A stretch of 64,000 nucleotides of DNA from Lacibacter luteus (GCF_004118265.1 NZ_SDHW01000002.1:712245-776244); one strand, 5' to 3'; positions 43,367 through 53,149 are shown, counted from the first letter of the stretch. The notes: a model not told the origin generated them from the letters alone. Numbers and translations: made by a program.

Positions 43367-44632
43367 ATGCTGTTTAGCCGAACCAACATATATCTGTTTC
43401 TTTTTTGTAGTGCCATAGTAACAATGGCCGTTGGTTTTTTATGCAGCCGTTTATTACTCAGCATCGGCACCATTTCACTTATTACAAATGCGTTTATACA
43501 AGGCAACCTGAAAGAGCGCTTTCAACAATTCATTTCCGACAAACTGTCAATTGGCATCAGCTGTTTGTTTCTGCTGCCCTTTATTTCGGGTTTATGGAGT
43601 AGTGATAAACAGGAATGGGTAAGCATTATGCAGGATAAGCTTCCGTTGTTGTTGCTTCCGTTTGCATTGATCAGTCAAAAAGGAATTGAACGGAAACAAT
43701 TGCTTTGGTTTAAACTGTTTTGGATAGGGTTGATGTTTGGAGGCTCGGTTTGGAGTGCGGTACAATATGCAGCGGAGCTGCAGTATTTCAACAACGCTTA
43801 TCAGTTTTCACAAACCATTCCAACACCTGCTGCAAACGATCATATCCGCTTCAGCATGGGAATTGTTATTGCTTTATTGTTTTGGCTGAAGATTGAAGAA
43901 TGGAAAGCAATAGCATCTAAGCTGTTCATTACAACAATAAGAGTTGCTGTACTTTGGTTAACGATTTACCTGCATATACTTGGAGCAAAAACAGGTTTGT
44001 TGGGTTTATATGTTGTGGTGCTTCCATTGCTCATTCTTCAATTATACAAAAGCGGTAAACAAAAAGCAGCAGCAGTTGCATTGGCTGCGGTACTGTTTCT
44101 GCCATTGCTGTCGTATGCACTGCTTCCAACATTTCGTGTGCGGGTACATTATGTTTTGTTCGAACAGGTGAACTGGAATGCACAGGAGTTTGCAGGCCGC
44201 TTCAGCGATGCAAACAGGTGGACAAGTATACAAAGTGGCTGGTATTTGTTTAAACAAAACTGGCTTGGCGGTGTTGGTTATGGGGATATAAAAACACAGG
44301 CAGGCGTATGGTATGCATCACACGCATCCGAAGTTGCCATAACCGAACAGTTTTTGCCCTTAAACCAATGGATGATGAGTGGAAGCGGTGCAGGTATACT
44401 TGCTGTACTGTTGTTTACTGCTGTGGCGTTTATGCCCTTATTCTTAGAAAAATGGAAACATCATAAACAGGCTCTTGCCTTTGTATTGTTCATGAATCTT
44501 GTTTTTTTATACGAAAGCACAATTGATGACCAGTTTGGTGTATTTCTATATTGTTTTTTTATCCTATATTGGAATTGTACGATCAACCTTGAGAAAAACG
44601 AACTTCTGAAATGCAACCCATCTCCGTTGTAA
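43367..44632 (+). CDS. O-antigen ligase/polymerase-like membrane protein
   Basis: Starts at ATG 43367 (an upstream in-frame TTG is weaker). The protein has about ten predicted hydrophobic segments and the late loop typical of Wzy/WaaL proteins (GGVGYGDIKTQAGVWYASH) in place of the periplasmic one. By its neighbour (GT2) an envelope polysaccharide function is likely. It overlaps the GT2 gene by 22 bases. Whether it polymerises or ligates is undecided. Confidence 0.7.
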   Translation: MLFSRTNIYLFLFCSAIVTMAVGFLCSRLLLSIGTISLITNAFIQGNLKERFQQFISDKLSIGISCLFLLPFISGLWSSDKQEWVSIMQDKLPLLLLPFALISQKGIERKQLLWFKLFWIGLMFGGSVWSAVQYAAELQYFNNAYQFSQTIPTPAANDHIRFSMGIVIALLFWLKIEEWKAIASKLFITTIRVAVLWLTIYLHILGAKTGLLGLYVVVLPLLILQLYKSGKQKAAAVALAAVLFLPLLSYALLPTFRVRVHYVLFEQVNWNAQEFAGRFSDANRWTSIQSGWYLFKQNWLGGVGYGDIKTQAGVWYASHASEVAITEQFLPLNQWMMSGSGAGILAVLLFTAVAFMPLFLEKWKHHKQALAFVLFMNLVFLYESTIDDQFGVFLYCFFILYWNCTINLEKNELLKCNPSPL

Positions 44633-45372
44633 TAATAACCAAAAATGCAGCGCACCTGTTAGCAGCAACACTCCAAAGTGTAAAGCTGTTAACAGACAGT
44701 ATTATTGTGTGCGATACAGGCAGCAACGATGCCACCATACCCATTGCTAAAAAGAACGGTGCCAAAGTAATTGAAGAAAAATGGCGTGGGCACGGACTTA
44801 CCAAAAACATAGCGAACGAACAGGCCGACTACGACTGGATATTACAAATTGATGCAGATGAGATTGTAGATAAACAGTTGCTCGATACTTTACTGCAACT
44901 CGATCTGTCGAACGAAAAGCAGGTGTTCACCATTCGCCGTAAGAATTATTTTGTAGAAAAGCTTATTCGTTTTGGCCAATGGCGGCACGATGATCCAACC
45001 CGGCTGTTTAACCGTAACCAGGCAATCTGGAACGAAGATGCAGTGCACGAAAAACTGATTTGTGAAGATGATTGCGAAGTAAAAAAGTTAAAAGGAGCAT
45101 TGCTGCATAAAACCGTACAAAGCACAGAGCAGTACACAGAAAAAATGAACAGTTACGCTGTAAAAAGCGGCGAGCAATATTTTAAAAACGGCGTAAAAGG
45201 CGTTTCGTATAAAGTGTTGTTTTCGCCCATCTTTAATTTTTTCCATAATTATATACTAAGACTGGGCATGCTCGATGGCAGAGAAGGGTTTATTATAGCC
45301 CTTACTAATTCAAGGTATACGAAAACAAAGTACAAAACACTGCAACGTTTACTGCGGCAGCAGAAACAATAA
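44611..45372 (+). CDS. family 2 glycosyltransferase (LPS-core type)
   Basis: A 253-residue GT2 enzyme: SVVIITKNAAHLLAATLQSV, the DTGSNDAT and metal-site DADEIVD patterns, and RLFNRNQAIWNEDAVHEKL as in the WaaE/KdtX-like beta-glucosyltransferase family. It probably adds a hexose to LPS inner core. It starts inside the 3' end of the ligase-like gene, so the two are co-translated. Confidence 0.85.
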   Translation: MQPISVVIITKNAAHLLAATLQSVKLLTDSIIVCDTGSNDATIPIAKKNGAKVIEEKWRGHGLTKNIANEQADYDWILQIDADEIVDKQLLDTLLQLDLSNEKQVFTIRRKNYFVEKLIRFGQWRHDDPTRLFNRNQAIWNEDAVHEKLICEDDCEVKKLKGALLHKTVQSTEQYTEKMNSYAVKSGEQYFKNGVKGVSYKVLFSPIFNFFHNYILRLGMLDGREGFIIALTNSRYTKTKYKTLQRLLRQQKQ

Positions 45373-45409
45373 TCGCTTTCTTTGTTATTTTGCAGCGAGA
45401 ACCTTTGGT

Positions 45410-46051
45410 ATGACCAACTTTATTCCCATTTTCCCTCTTAGTGTAATTGTTTTTCCCGGCGAAAACCTGAACCTGCACATTTTTGAACCCCGTTACAAAC
45501 AACTTATTACAGAATGCTACGAACAAAAAAAGCCGTTTGGTATTCCTGCTGTAGTAAATAAAGAATTAAAGGAGCTGGGTACATTGGTGGAGGTAAAGGA
45601 AATAAAAAAAGTATATGATGACGGGAAGATGGATATTTCTACAAAGGGAATAAAAGTGTTCCGCATGCTGGAAATGGTTCGCAGCATTCCCGATAAACTG
45701 TACAGCGGAGCCATTGTAACTTATCCCGACGACTTGGACGATGGTAACCGTCTTCAAATGCAAAAAGTTGTGCAGGGCATTAAGGATCTGCATAAATTAC
45801 TCCAGGTAAGTAAAGATTTTAAAAAACCGGAAGAAGAATTAAAGTCGTTTGATGTAGCCCATCACATCGGGTTAAATGTAGATGAAGAATACGAACTGTT
45901 AAGCCTGTTTAGAGAAGCACAAAGACAGGAGTATTTAAAACGCCACCTTAATAAAGTAATTCCACTGCTTTCAGAAATGGAAGGCCTGAAGGAAAAAGTA
46001 AAACTCAATGGCCATTTCAGGAATTTGCAGTCGTTCGATTTTGACCTGTAA
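45410..46051 (+). CDS. LON-substrate-binding-domain protein
   Basis: A 213-residue protein consisting of the LON N-domain only: IPIFPLSVIVFPGENLNLHI, FEPRYKQLITECYEQKKPFG, and a C-terminal helix bundle. It has no AAA or protease domain, so it is not a Lon protease; a role in substrate recognition is inferred. It ends 9 bases before coaX. Confidence 0.85.
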   Translation: MTNFIPIFPLSVIVFPGENLNLHIFEPRYKQLITECYEQKKPFGIPAVVNKELKELGTLVEVKEIKKVYDDGKMDISTKGIKVFRMLEMVRSIPDKLYSGAIVTYPDDLDDGNRLQMQKVVQGIKDLHKLLQVSKDFKKPEEELKSFDVAHHIGLNVDEEYELLSLFREAQRQEYLKRHLNKVIPLLSEMEGLKEKVKLNGHFRNLQSFDFDL

Positions 46052-46060
46052 CTTCGCTGC

Positions 46061-46786
46061 ATGTCCACCACCATTTGTTTCGATTTCGGCAATACACGTT
46101 TAAAAGCGGCTGTGTTCGACGAAAGTCATCTCAAAGAAATAATTATACTTCCTAACGATGACCGTTCAACTATTGAAGAGCTGTTGCAGAAATTCCAACC
46201 GCAGTACAGCATTTTATCATCTGTTATCAATCACCAGGAAACAGTGGAGCATGTGCTGGCCCATCACAGCAATTTTCATAAACTGTCGCATGCAACAAAA
46301 TTGCCTTTTACAACGCCGGTTGGTAAACCCGAAACTATCGGAGCAGATCGCCTGGCACTTTGTGCGGCTGCGGTTCATCTTTTCCCCAACAGCAATAATT
46401 TAGCCATCGGGCTGGGCACTTGTATTACTTACAACTTCATCAATAACCAAAACCAGTTTTTGGGCGGCAGTATATCGCCGGGGCTCGAAATGCGGTTTAA
46501 AGCCATGCACGGCCTCACAGCCAAGCTGCCTTTGGTAAATATGGAGTGGAATTTTCCGTTGATTGGGTACGATACCAAAACCAATCTCCTTAGCGGTGTA
46601 GCCTGGGGTATGGCCAAGGAAATCGACGGTATTATTGACGCTTATGCCGAAAAGTACGGGAACTTTAACGTGCAATTAACCGGGGGCGATACGCTGCATT
46701 TTGCTCCTCTGCTCAAAAACCAGATATTTGCAGACCCTCAACTAATCTTTAAAGGACTGTATGCAATCAGTGAGTTTAATCGGTAA
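46061..46786 (+). CDS. coaX: type III pantothenate kinase
   Basis: A 241-residue type III PanK: CFDFGNTRLKAAVFD (phosphate-binding), the GADRLALCA motif, GLGTCITYNF, and GGSISPGLEMRFKAMHGLTA. It catalyses the first step of CoA biosynthesis without the feedback control of type I enzymes. It overlaps the next gene, an outer-membrane protein, by 26 bases, as is common in this phylum. Confidence 0.93.
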   Translation: MSTTICFDFGNTRLKAAVFDESHLKEIIILPNDDRSTIEELLQKFQPQYSILSSVINHQETVEHVLAHHSNFHKLSHATKLPFTTPVGKPETIGADRLALCAAAVHLFPNSNNLAIGLGTCITYNFINNQNQFLGGSISPGLEMRFKAMHGLTAKLPLVNMEWNFPLIGYDTKTNLLSGVAWGMAKEIDGIIDAYAEKYGNFNVQLTGGDTLHFAPLLKNQIFADPQLIFKGLYAISEFNR

Positions 46787-48119
46787 GCGTGTTTCGTTTC
46801 TGTTCGTGCTATCGTTATCAATCGTTTCTCAGTTAAAATCGCAGGATAATTCGCCCTGGAGCCGGTATGGCTTAGGCGATATTGTGCCTTCCGGTAACAT
46901 CGTAAACAGAGGTATGGGCCATGTTGGTGCAGCTTACAGCGACTATCAAACCATCAACTTTGTAAACCCGGCATCGTACAGTCGTTTTGGCTTACAGCGT
47001 TCGATCCTCGATATTGGTATCGATATTAACAGCCGTAAACTCAGCGATAACAGGGGTAGTTCTTATACTTCTAATAATGCGGTAGTTCCTTACCTCGCTG
47101 CCGGTTTTCAAATAAAACCGCCAAAAGCAAAATACGATTGGGGTTTGGCATTTGGTCTGCGTCCTTTAACCAAAGTGAGTTACAACATTATTTCGGGCAG
47201 CCGTTTAGATGCAGGCGATAGCGTTGTTTCAATTTATGAAGGAAGCGGTGGTAGTTACCAGGCATTTGTAGGGTCTGCTATCGGTATTAAGAATTTAAGT
47301 ATTGGATTTAATACAGGTTACCGTTTTGGTACGGCCGATTATATTACACGTGTTAATATTTTGAACGATACTGTTCCTGAGCGTTACCGCAGCGGGCAAA
47401 AGAAAATCGGTAACAAGTTTGGTGCAGCATTCTTAGAACTTGGTTTGCAATACCGCATTAAACTGGGATTGGATACTGCAAAAAAACGTGCAAGCTTTTT
47501 ACAACTGGGTGCTTATACCAGCCTGCAAGGGAAATTAAAAGGCACTCGTGATGAATTGTACGAAACGTTCTTTATCACCGGCCAGTCTGGTACCGATCAG
47601 CAGATTGATTCTGTTTCAGAAAAAACAGATATTCCAATGAGTCTGCTTTATCCTTCAACTTATGGCTTTGGTGCCATGTACGAGTTTGAAGGCAAAACAA
47701 GTTTGCGCATTGGTGCCGATGTGGTGTTGAGTAACTGGGGCAATTATGAATATGATGGCGCAAAAGACAGCAAGCTGCAAAACGGATGGCAGGTAAAAAC
47801 AGGAGCGCAATTTATTCCTGATATTACAGGCCGTGCAAAATCGTACTGGAACCAGGTAATGTACCGCACCGGATTTACTTACGGTTTAGAACCTTATAAG
47901 GTTGATGGCGATATGAAAAGCTATGGTATTACACTGGGCTTAGGTTTACCCATCCGCCGCTATTCGTATGCAGAGTTTAACCGGAACAACATCATCAATA
48001 CATCGCTTGAGTTTGGCCAGCGTGGTAATCGCACCATGTTGTTGCGTGAAAACTATTTCCGTTTTTCAGTTAGTTTCTCACTCAGCGATATCTGGTTCAT
48101 CAAACGCAAATATGAGTAA
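46761..48119 (+). CDS. outer-membrane beta-barrel protein
   Basis: A 452-residue protein with a signal peptide (FLFVLSLSIVSQLKSQ) and alternating beta-strand sequence ending NYFRFSVSFSLSDIWFIKRKYE. SPWSRYGLGDIVPSGNIVNRGMGHVGAAYSDY is the typical start of a family common in Bacteroidota between coaX and lptC. Probably part of outer-membrane assembly or export; function unproven. It starts inside coaX and ends 8 bases into lptC. Confidence 0.75.
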   Translation: MQSVSLIGKRVSFLFVLSLSIVSQLKSQDNSPWSRYGLGDIVPSGNIVNRGMGHVGAAYSDYQTINFVNPASYSRFGLQRSILDIGIDINSRKLSDNRGSSYTSNNAVVPYLAAGFQIKPPKAKYDWGLAFGLRPLTKVSYNIISGSRLDAGDSVVSIYEGSGGSYQAFVGSAIGIKNLSIGFNTGYRFGTADYITRVNILNDTVPERYRSGQKKIGNKFGAAFLELGLQYRIKLGLDTAKKRASFLQLGAYTSLQGKLKGTRDELYETFFITGQSGTDQQIDSVSEKTDIPMSLLYPSTYGFGAMYEFEGKTSLRIGADVVLSNWGNYEYDGAKDSKLQNGWQVKTGAQFIPDITGRAKSYWNQVMYRTGFTYGLEPYKVDGDMKSYGITLGLGLPIRRYSYAEFNRNNIINTSLEFGQRGNRTMLLRENYFRFSVSFSLSDIWFIKRKYE

Positions 48120-48690
48120 TCGCTTTTATCATATTAACCTAATAAAGAAAGCAGCAGCACTAATCATGGGCTGCTTTTTTTTCATAGCCTGCGAAAACGA
48201 CCTCGACCAGATTCGTAAAATGCAGCAACAAAAACTATCGGTTGATGAAGTAAAGGGTGTAACCAGTTACTTAAGTCAATCGGGAGTAGTAAAGGCAAAG
48301 CTAACGGCGCCTTATATGCTCCGTTATTTCGATAGTGTGCCAAGGGTAGAATTTCCCCGTTCGCTGCACGTAGATTTTTATGATGACAGCACCCGTATTA
48401 AAAGCTACCTCAATGCAAAAAGAGCCGATTATTACGAACAGCAAGGCCGGGTTATTTTGCGTGATAGTGTAGTTGTGATTAGTGTTGATGGCGATACCTT
48501 AAAAACCGATGAGCTTTTTTGGGAACAGAATTTGCATAAACTCTATACCACCAAAGATGTGGAGATAAGACAGCGCACCAAAACCATTTTCGGAAAAGGG
48601 TTTGAAAGCGATGAACAATTGAAAAACTTTAAGCTCGATTCCATAACAGGAATTTTATTGGTGGGAGCTTCTAAATTTGCAGGGAATTAA
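48112..48690 (+). CDS. lptC: LPS export protein, LptC-type lipoprotein
   Basis: The ATG at 48112 overlaps the previous stop by 8 bases. The lipobox FFFIACEND shows lipid anchoring. The protein is about 192 residues; YLNAKRADYYEQQGRVILRDSVVV, KTDELFWEQNLHKLYTTKDVEI and FGKGFESDEQLKNFKLDSITG are the LptC/OstA-like beta-jellyroll signature that passes LPS from LptBFG to LptA. A weak hairpin (TGCAGG / CCTGCA) follows the stop. Confidence 0.85.
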   Translation: MSNRFYHINLIKKAAALIMGCFFFIACENDLDQIRKMQQQKLSVDEVKGVTSYLSQSGVVKAKLTAPYMLRYFDSVPRVEFPRSLHVDFYDDSTRIKSYLNAKRADYYEQQGRVILRDSVVVISVDGDTLKTDELFWEQNLHKLYTTKDVEIRQRTKTIFGKGFESDEQLKNFKLDSITGILLVGASKFAGN

Positions 48691-48889
48691 AAACCCGTCC
48701 TGCATTTTTCGTACCTGTTGAAACATCATCAATCCGCCCGGTATTGCACACAACGCATGCTGCCGAAAACGTAAATGTGTTGCCTTTGTTAAATGAAGAA
48801 GCTGCAAGCAATTAAAACAATCTTTAAAACAAAGCCACGTTTTACCCGGGTATTAAACCAATCATCTCGTATCTAACCAATACTTGCGT

Positions 48890-49345
48890 ATGAGCATTGA
48901 AAAAGACATCCTCCAGATCCGGAAGTTCCGGAATGAACATCATAAATGTGTGGTGAATCTCATTTTTACACACAACTGGGTAACCGAACAGTTAAAGCTT
49001 GTGCTGGAAGAAGAAGATCTTACATTACAACAGTACAATATCCTGCGCATTTTGCGTGGCAGCGATTCGCCTCTTTCAACTTTACAGATTCGTGAACGTA
49101 TGCTTGATAAGATGAGCGATACCAGCCGCATTGTTGATCGCCTCCTTTTAAAAAAACTCGCATTAAAAAGTATCAATAAAAAAGATAAACGATTGGTAGA
49201 TGTAAAAATTTCTGCAAAAGGAATACGGCTTTTACAAAAGCTCGATCAATCGGCCTATACAATTGATAACGTATTGCAGAATGTTTCTGAAACAGATGCA
49301 AGAGAATTAAACCGCCTGCTCGATAAAGTGCGGGGTTCTGCCTAA
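48890..49345 (+). CDS. MarR-family transcriptional regulator
   Basis: The ATG at 48890 is preferred over an in-frame TTG at 48884. A winged-helix MarR fold: LTLQQYNILRILRGSD, TLQIRERMLDKMSDTSRIVD, RLLLKKLALKSINKKDKRLVDV. Ligand and targets unknown. It is followed after 8 bases by the GHL10 gene. Confidence 0.85.
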   Translation: MSIEKDILQIRKFRNEHHKCVVNLIFTHNWVTEQLKLVLEEEDLTLQQYNILRILRGSDSPLSTLQIRERMLDKMSDTSRIVDRLLLKKLALKSINKKDKRLVDVKISAKGIRLLQKLDQSAYTIDNVLQNVSETDARELNRLLDKVRGSA

Positions 49346-49353
49346 ATTTAAGT

Positions 49354-50556
49354 ATGGTAAGATGCCTTTTATTCTTCACTATCCTTTGCTTTTCCTTTCA
49401 TCTTTCCGCACAATCCAAACAGGAGTTTCGTGCAGTATGGATTGCTACTGTTGATAACATCGATTGGCCTTCAAAAAAAGGATTACCTGTCGATTCGCAA
49501 AAGGCAGAGTTCATCCGCATACTCGATCTGCACAAAAGCAATGGCATGAATGCTGTTGTTATGCAGGTACGCCCGGCAACAGATGCATTTTATCCATCGC
49601 CATACGAACCATGGAGCGAATGGCTGAGTGGTGTGCAGGGGAAACCTCCATCTCCTTATTACGATCCTCTGGCGTTTATGATAACGGAAACGCATAAACG
49701 TGGAATGGAATTTCATGCATGGTGTAATCCTTATCGTGCCGATTTCAGTATTGGAAAAGCCTCCATTGCTCCATCACATGTTACACGTATACATCCCGAT
49801 TGGTTTTTGGATTATGGAGGTAAAAAGTATTTCGACCCCGGTAATAAAGCTGCACAGGCTTTTGTGGTGGAAGTGATAAGAGATATAACTCAACGATACG
49901 ATGTAGATGCTGTACACTTCGATGATTATTTTTATCCTTACCGGATTGCCAATGTTGAGTTTCCCGATTCAGCTACATATAAACAATACAGCAATGGGTT
50001 AGTGAAAGATGACTGGAGACGAAGCAATGTAGATTCGATTATTGTTGCATTGAGCCGAATGATCAAGCAAACCAAACCCTGGGTAAAGTTTGGTATCAGT
50101 CCGTTCGGTGTTTGGCGCAACAGCGATAAAGATCCATTGGGCAGCAATACAAAAGCAGGACAAACAAACTACGATGATCTGTATGCCGATATTTTATTAT
50201 GGCTGCGTAAAAACTGGATCGATTATGTTGCACCGCAACTCTATTGGGAGTTTGGTCATAAAGCTGCACCTTATGAAGTGTTAATTGATTGGTGGAGTAA
50301 ACATACTTATGGCAAACATTGTTACATTGGCCTGGGTATTTACCGTGCAGGCAGCAGCGATGTGTGGAAAGACAGTACACTTATTCCCCGCCAGATAGAA
50401 CTGTTGCGCAACACACCCAATATGCAGGGCATGATTTTTTTCAGCAGTAAAACATTCAACAAAAATCCAAATGGATGGAACGATAGTTTACGCTCAAACT
50501 ATTTTAAAGAACCGGCACTGATACCGGAGATGAATTGGTTACCTAAAAAACAATAA
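49354..50556 (+). CDS. glycosyl-hydrolase-like family 10 (DUF187) secreted protein
   Basis: A 400-residue secreted TIM-barrel with signal peptide (LLFFTILCFSFHLSAQ). EFRAVWIATVDNIDWPSKKG, MNAVVMQVRPATDAFYPSP, and YDVDAVHFDDYFYPY match GHL10, with Asp/Glu acid pairs. Substrate unknown, likely a polysaccharide. It overlaps no neighbour, and the LOG gene begins 4 bases after its stop. Confidence 0.85.
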   Translation: MVRCLLFFTILCFSFHLSAQSKQEFRAVWIATVDNIDWPSKKGLPVDSQKAEFIRILDLHKSNGMNAVVMQVRPATDAFYPSPYEPWSEWLSGVQGKPPSPYYDPLAFMITETHKRGMEFHAWCNPYRADFSIGKASIAPSHVTRIHPDWFLDYGGKKYFDPGNKAAQAFVVEVIRDITQRYDVDAVHFDDYFYPYRIANVEFPDSATYKQYSNGLVKDDWRRSNVDSIIVALSRMIKQTKPWVKFGISPFGVWRNSDKDPLGSNTKAGQTNYDDLYADILLWLRKNWIDYVAPQLYWEFGHKAAPYEVLIDWWSKHTYGKHCYIGLGIYRAGSSDVWKDSTLIPRQIELLRNTPNMQGMIFFSSKTFNKNPNGWNDSLRSNYFKEPALIPEMNWLPKKQ

Positions 50557-50560
50557 ACGA

Positions 50561-51325
50561 ATGACGACAAAAGATAAACCCGCCGTACAACAATCGCAAA
50601 GTGAGATAAAATTTTTAGAAGGTCCGCAAAGCCGTTTTCGTGAATTCCGTTTTGCATGGAAAGTAATGATGGAGTTTGTGAAAGGATACCGTAGCCTTGC
50701 ATTTGTAGGGCCTTGTGTGACCATTTTTGGTTCGGCACGCTATAATGAGGGACATGAATATTACGATCTTACCCGTAAGGTTGGGGCTGAAGTAGCAAAG
50801 ATGGGTTTTACAGTAATGACAGGTGGCGGCCCCGGCTTAATGGAAGCGGCAAACCGTGGGGCAAAAGATGTAGGTGGCCGAAGTGTTGGTTGTAACATTG
50901 TGTTGCCGTTCGAACAGGATCCGAATCCTTATCTCGATCGTTGGGTAAACATCCGTTACTTCTTTGTACGCAAAACATTATTGATAAAATATTCCTACGC
51001 TTTTATTTGTATGCCCGGTGGTTTTGGTACACTCGATGAGTTGTTTGAATCGATCACATTAATTCAAACAAAAAAGATCAAAGACTTTCCGGTAATTGTA
51101 ATGGGTAAAGAGTTTCATAAAGAAATGGTAGAGCATGTACAGTTAATGAAACAACGGGGAACCATTTCTCCCGATGATGATCAGCTTTTTGTTGTTACCG
51201 ATTCCGTAGAAGAAGCTATCCAGGTACTCAAAGAAAAAAGTATTAAACGTTTCGATCTTCGTCCCGAAAAACAAAAACCATTTAGTTGGTTGTTCGAACG
51301 CAGGCACAAGTTAGGCAGACAGTAA
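50561..51325 (+). CDS. LOG-family (TIGR00730) nucleotide-binding protein
   Basis: A 254-residue Rossmann protein: FGSARYNEGHEYYDLTRKV, TGGGPGLMEAANRGAKD and MPGGFGTLDELFE are the LOG/lysine-decarboxylase-like motifs. Members hydrolyse nucleoside monophosphate glycosidic bonds or bind nucleotides. The activity here is not decided. It is 4 bases from the GHL10 gene. Confidence 0.9.
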   Translation: MTTKDKPAVQQSQSEIKFLEGPQSRFREFRFAWKVMMEFVKGYRSLAFVGPCVTIFGSARYNEGHEYYDLTRKVGAEVAKMGFTVMTGGGPGLMEAANRGAKDVGGRSVGCNIVLPFEQDPNPYLDRWVNIRYFFVRKTLLIKYSYAFICMPGGFGTLDELFESITLIQTKKIKDFPVIVMGKEFHKEMVEHVQLMKQRGTISPDDDQLFVVTDSVEEAIQVLKEKSIKRFDLRPEKQKPFSWLFERRHKLGRQ

Positions 51326-51358
51326 CACGGGATTTTTTTCGATATCCCTTGCATTGTT

Positions 51359-52456
51359 TTACCTTTTTGCAACCAGCAATTCGAGTTGTTTAGCAATAAC
51401 AGGTTTGTATTGTTCAAAACTGTTTGCATGAAACGGATATTGATAGTTAAATGTTTCAGCAATGTTTAGTGCAAGTTCTATGCTTGCTTCTTTTTGTTTT
51501 AATAAAGGGAAGAGTTGAAGAGTTTGCATCTGTTGTGCAAGATATTCCTGTTCCGGCTGACCGATAGTTGGAATAAGCACCGCCTTTTTTTGCAAATACA
51601 CAAGATCCATTAAGCTGGTATAGCCACTGCGGCAAATAACAAGTTTTGATGCACAAATAATTTCCTGCAACTCTTGTGCAGGCAAATGTGTGTGTACAGT
51701 TACAGAAGCAGGAACTTTTAACAGCGCTGCTTCGTTTGGTAATCCACGAACAAGCACTGCTTTGCCATGAAAGTTTTTGAGCGATTGTACCAATTGCGTT
51801 TCTAAAATACTTCGTTGCGGTTCCGGTCCGGAAAGCAGAATCAACAGATCGTTGTGCATTGCAACAGCAACAGGCTGCATACGGCTGAGCAAACCCAGGT
51901 AAACAGGTTGAACCAATTGTTTGGCAGGGTGCGAAAGTTCGCCTGCAAGATGAGGATGACCAGCAGTATCGGGCACCCAAACAGCGTTGAATTTTTTGAT
52001 ATAACCTGTATGCAGTTGTTGCAGCATGCGGTTCAGCCATTTTCCTTTGCCCGAATGAATGAGCAGCTGATGCGTAATATAAACAGAAGGCACAGCGCTG
52101 CTGTAAAAGCCGGGTCGGTTGTCGCTGATGATGAAATCGAACGGCTCTGTTTGTAACAATGTTTGCAGCCATTGCTGTTCGTATCGGATACTCCTGAAAA
52201 TTGAGGGTAATTGTTGCAGCATGTTCAGGAACAGCGACGAGCCTTTGCCATATTGTATGTTATAACCCCTTAGTTGTTTTACCTCTATGCCGGGAAATTC
52301 CTGCTGCAAAAGTTTTGCGGCAGCGCCGTCGGTTGCAAGTACAACTTCGCAGCCAAGTTCCTGTAAATAACGGATGATGGGAATACAACGGGTTGCATGG
52401 CCCAGCCCCCAATCGAGAGGAGCCAATAAAATCCGTGTATTTTTTAAACCGTTCAT
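51359..52456 (-). CDS. GT28/MurG-like glycosyltransferase
   Basis: A 365-residue GT-B enzyme: LLAPLDWGLGHATRCIPII (glycine-rich N-domain loop), then CRSGYTSLMDLVYLQKKAVLIPT with PEQEYLAQQM as the nucleotide-sugar pocket. It resembles UDP-GlcNAc-type transferases of envelope synthesis. A long reverse-frame reading opposite to part of it (51456-52172) is not a gene. Confidence 0.8.
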   Translation of the reverse strand: MNGLKNTRILLAPLDWGLGHATRCIPIIRYLQELGCEVVLATDGAAAKLLQQEFPGIEVKQLRGYNIQYGKGSSLFLNMLQQLPSIFRSIRYEQQWLQTLLQTEPFDFIISDNRPGFYSSAVPSVYITHQLLIHSGKGKWLNRMLQQLHTGYIKKFNAVWVPDTAGHPHLAGELSHPAKQLVQPVYLGLLSRMQPVAVAMHNDLLILLSGPEPQRSILETQLVQSLKNFHGKAVLVRGLPNEAALLKVPASVTVHTHLPAQELQEIICASKLVICRSGYTSLMDLVYLQKKAVLIPTIGQPEQEYLAQQMQTLQLFPLLKQKEASIELALNIAETFNYQYPFHANSFEQYKPVIAKQLELLVAKR

Positions 52457-52523
52457 CGGGTGTACTACAATATTTCGGCGGGAAAGTAGTTATTTTACAA
52501 GTCACCGATTAAACAAATATCCA

Positions 52524-52682
52524 ATGATCCGTAAAAATTTTGTGAGTATGCAGATGCAGCGTTCAACAAAGATTGTTTTTCTATTGTTAGTTACTGTAGC
52601 ACTGTTTTTGGGAACAGGATGTAGTGCCTCGAGGAAAAACAGCTGCGGCTGTCCCAACAAAAAAGGGATGGTGGGTTATTAA
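52524..52682 (+). CDS. small lipoprotein, 52 aa
   Basis: The ATG at 52524 gives a 52-residue protein with a lipobox (LFLGTGCSAS). Mature part: SRKNSCGCPNKKGMVGY with a Cys pair and a CPxxxG-like tail. It starts divergently from the glycosyltransferase with only 67 bases between, and its product is probably a tiny anchored lipoprotein. Confidence 0.6.
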   Translation: MIRKNFVSMQMQRSTKIVFLLLVTVALFLGTGCSASRKNSCGCPNKKGMVGY

Positions 52683-52704
52683 ATAAATTGTTATCTGTTA
52701 AGTT

Positions 52705-52956
52705 ATGAAGAGGAATCAGCGGAGAGATCTTCTGGTGCTGCTCAACAATCACCACCGCAGCCAGGAAGCCATCGATCACGAAGTGGAGTGGCTGCATGAA
52801 TTATTATATCATGTAGAAGAGCTGGAAAATTTCTGCAAAGCGCATGAAGTGATTGATCTTAACAGGTATAAAGTACACACAAAAACAGGTAAAGTAAAAT
52901 TGGCCGTATTACGGAAAGATTTTAAAGCGTTCGAATTCATCAACAACAAGAACTAG
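52705..52956 (+). CDS. hypothetical protein, 83 aa
   Basis: A basic helical protein (RRDLLVLLNNHHRSQEAIDH, EWLHELLYHVEELENFCK) without signal or known domain. It starts 22 bases after the small lipoprotein stop, so they may be co-transcribed, and ends before a bidirectional terminator at 52991. Confidence 0.6.
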   Translation: MKRNQRRDLLVLLNNHHRSQEAIDHEVEWLHELLYHVEELENFCKAHEVIDLNRYKVHTKTGKVKLAVLRKDFKAFEFINNKN

Positions 52957-52990
52957 TGCTAAGAGTTTGTAAAGAGTAGAAAGAGATAAA

Positions 52991-53028
52991 AAGGGAGAGG
53001 CGACAATATTGTCGCCTCTCCCTTTTTA
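52991..53028. terminator. bidirectional terminator between convergent genes
   Basis: AAGGGAGAGGCGAC / GTCGCCTCTCCCTT form a perfect 14-bp palindromic stem with an AATATT loop and a T-run on the plus strand plus A-run upstream. Confidence 0.92.
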
Positions 53029-53149
53029 TTAAACACTTTTTGTTTTCCTTAATGAATAAAACGAAATGGAGGCACCAACATGAAACGATAAACTAAAAAA
53101 CCAGAAACCAGAAACTCTCAACCCTCCTTTCCTATTTCAAACTCTTAGC

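Noticed and set aside
51456..52172. A 238-aa reading frame inside the GT28-like gene
   Set aside because: It lies on the same strand in a different frame, has a Cys/Arg-rich low-complexity composition, and the GT28 frame carries clear motifs.
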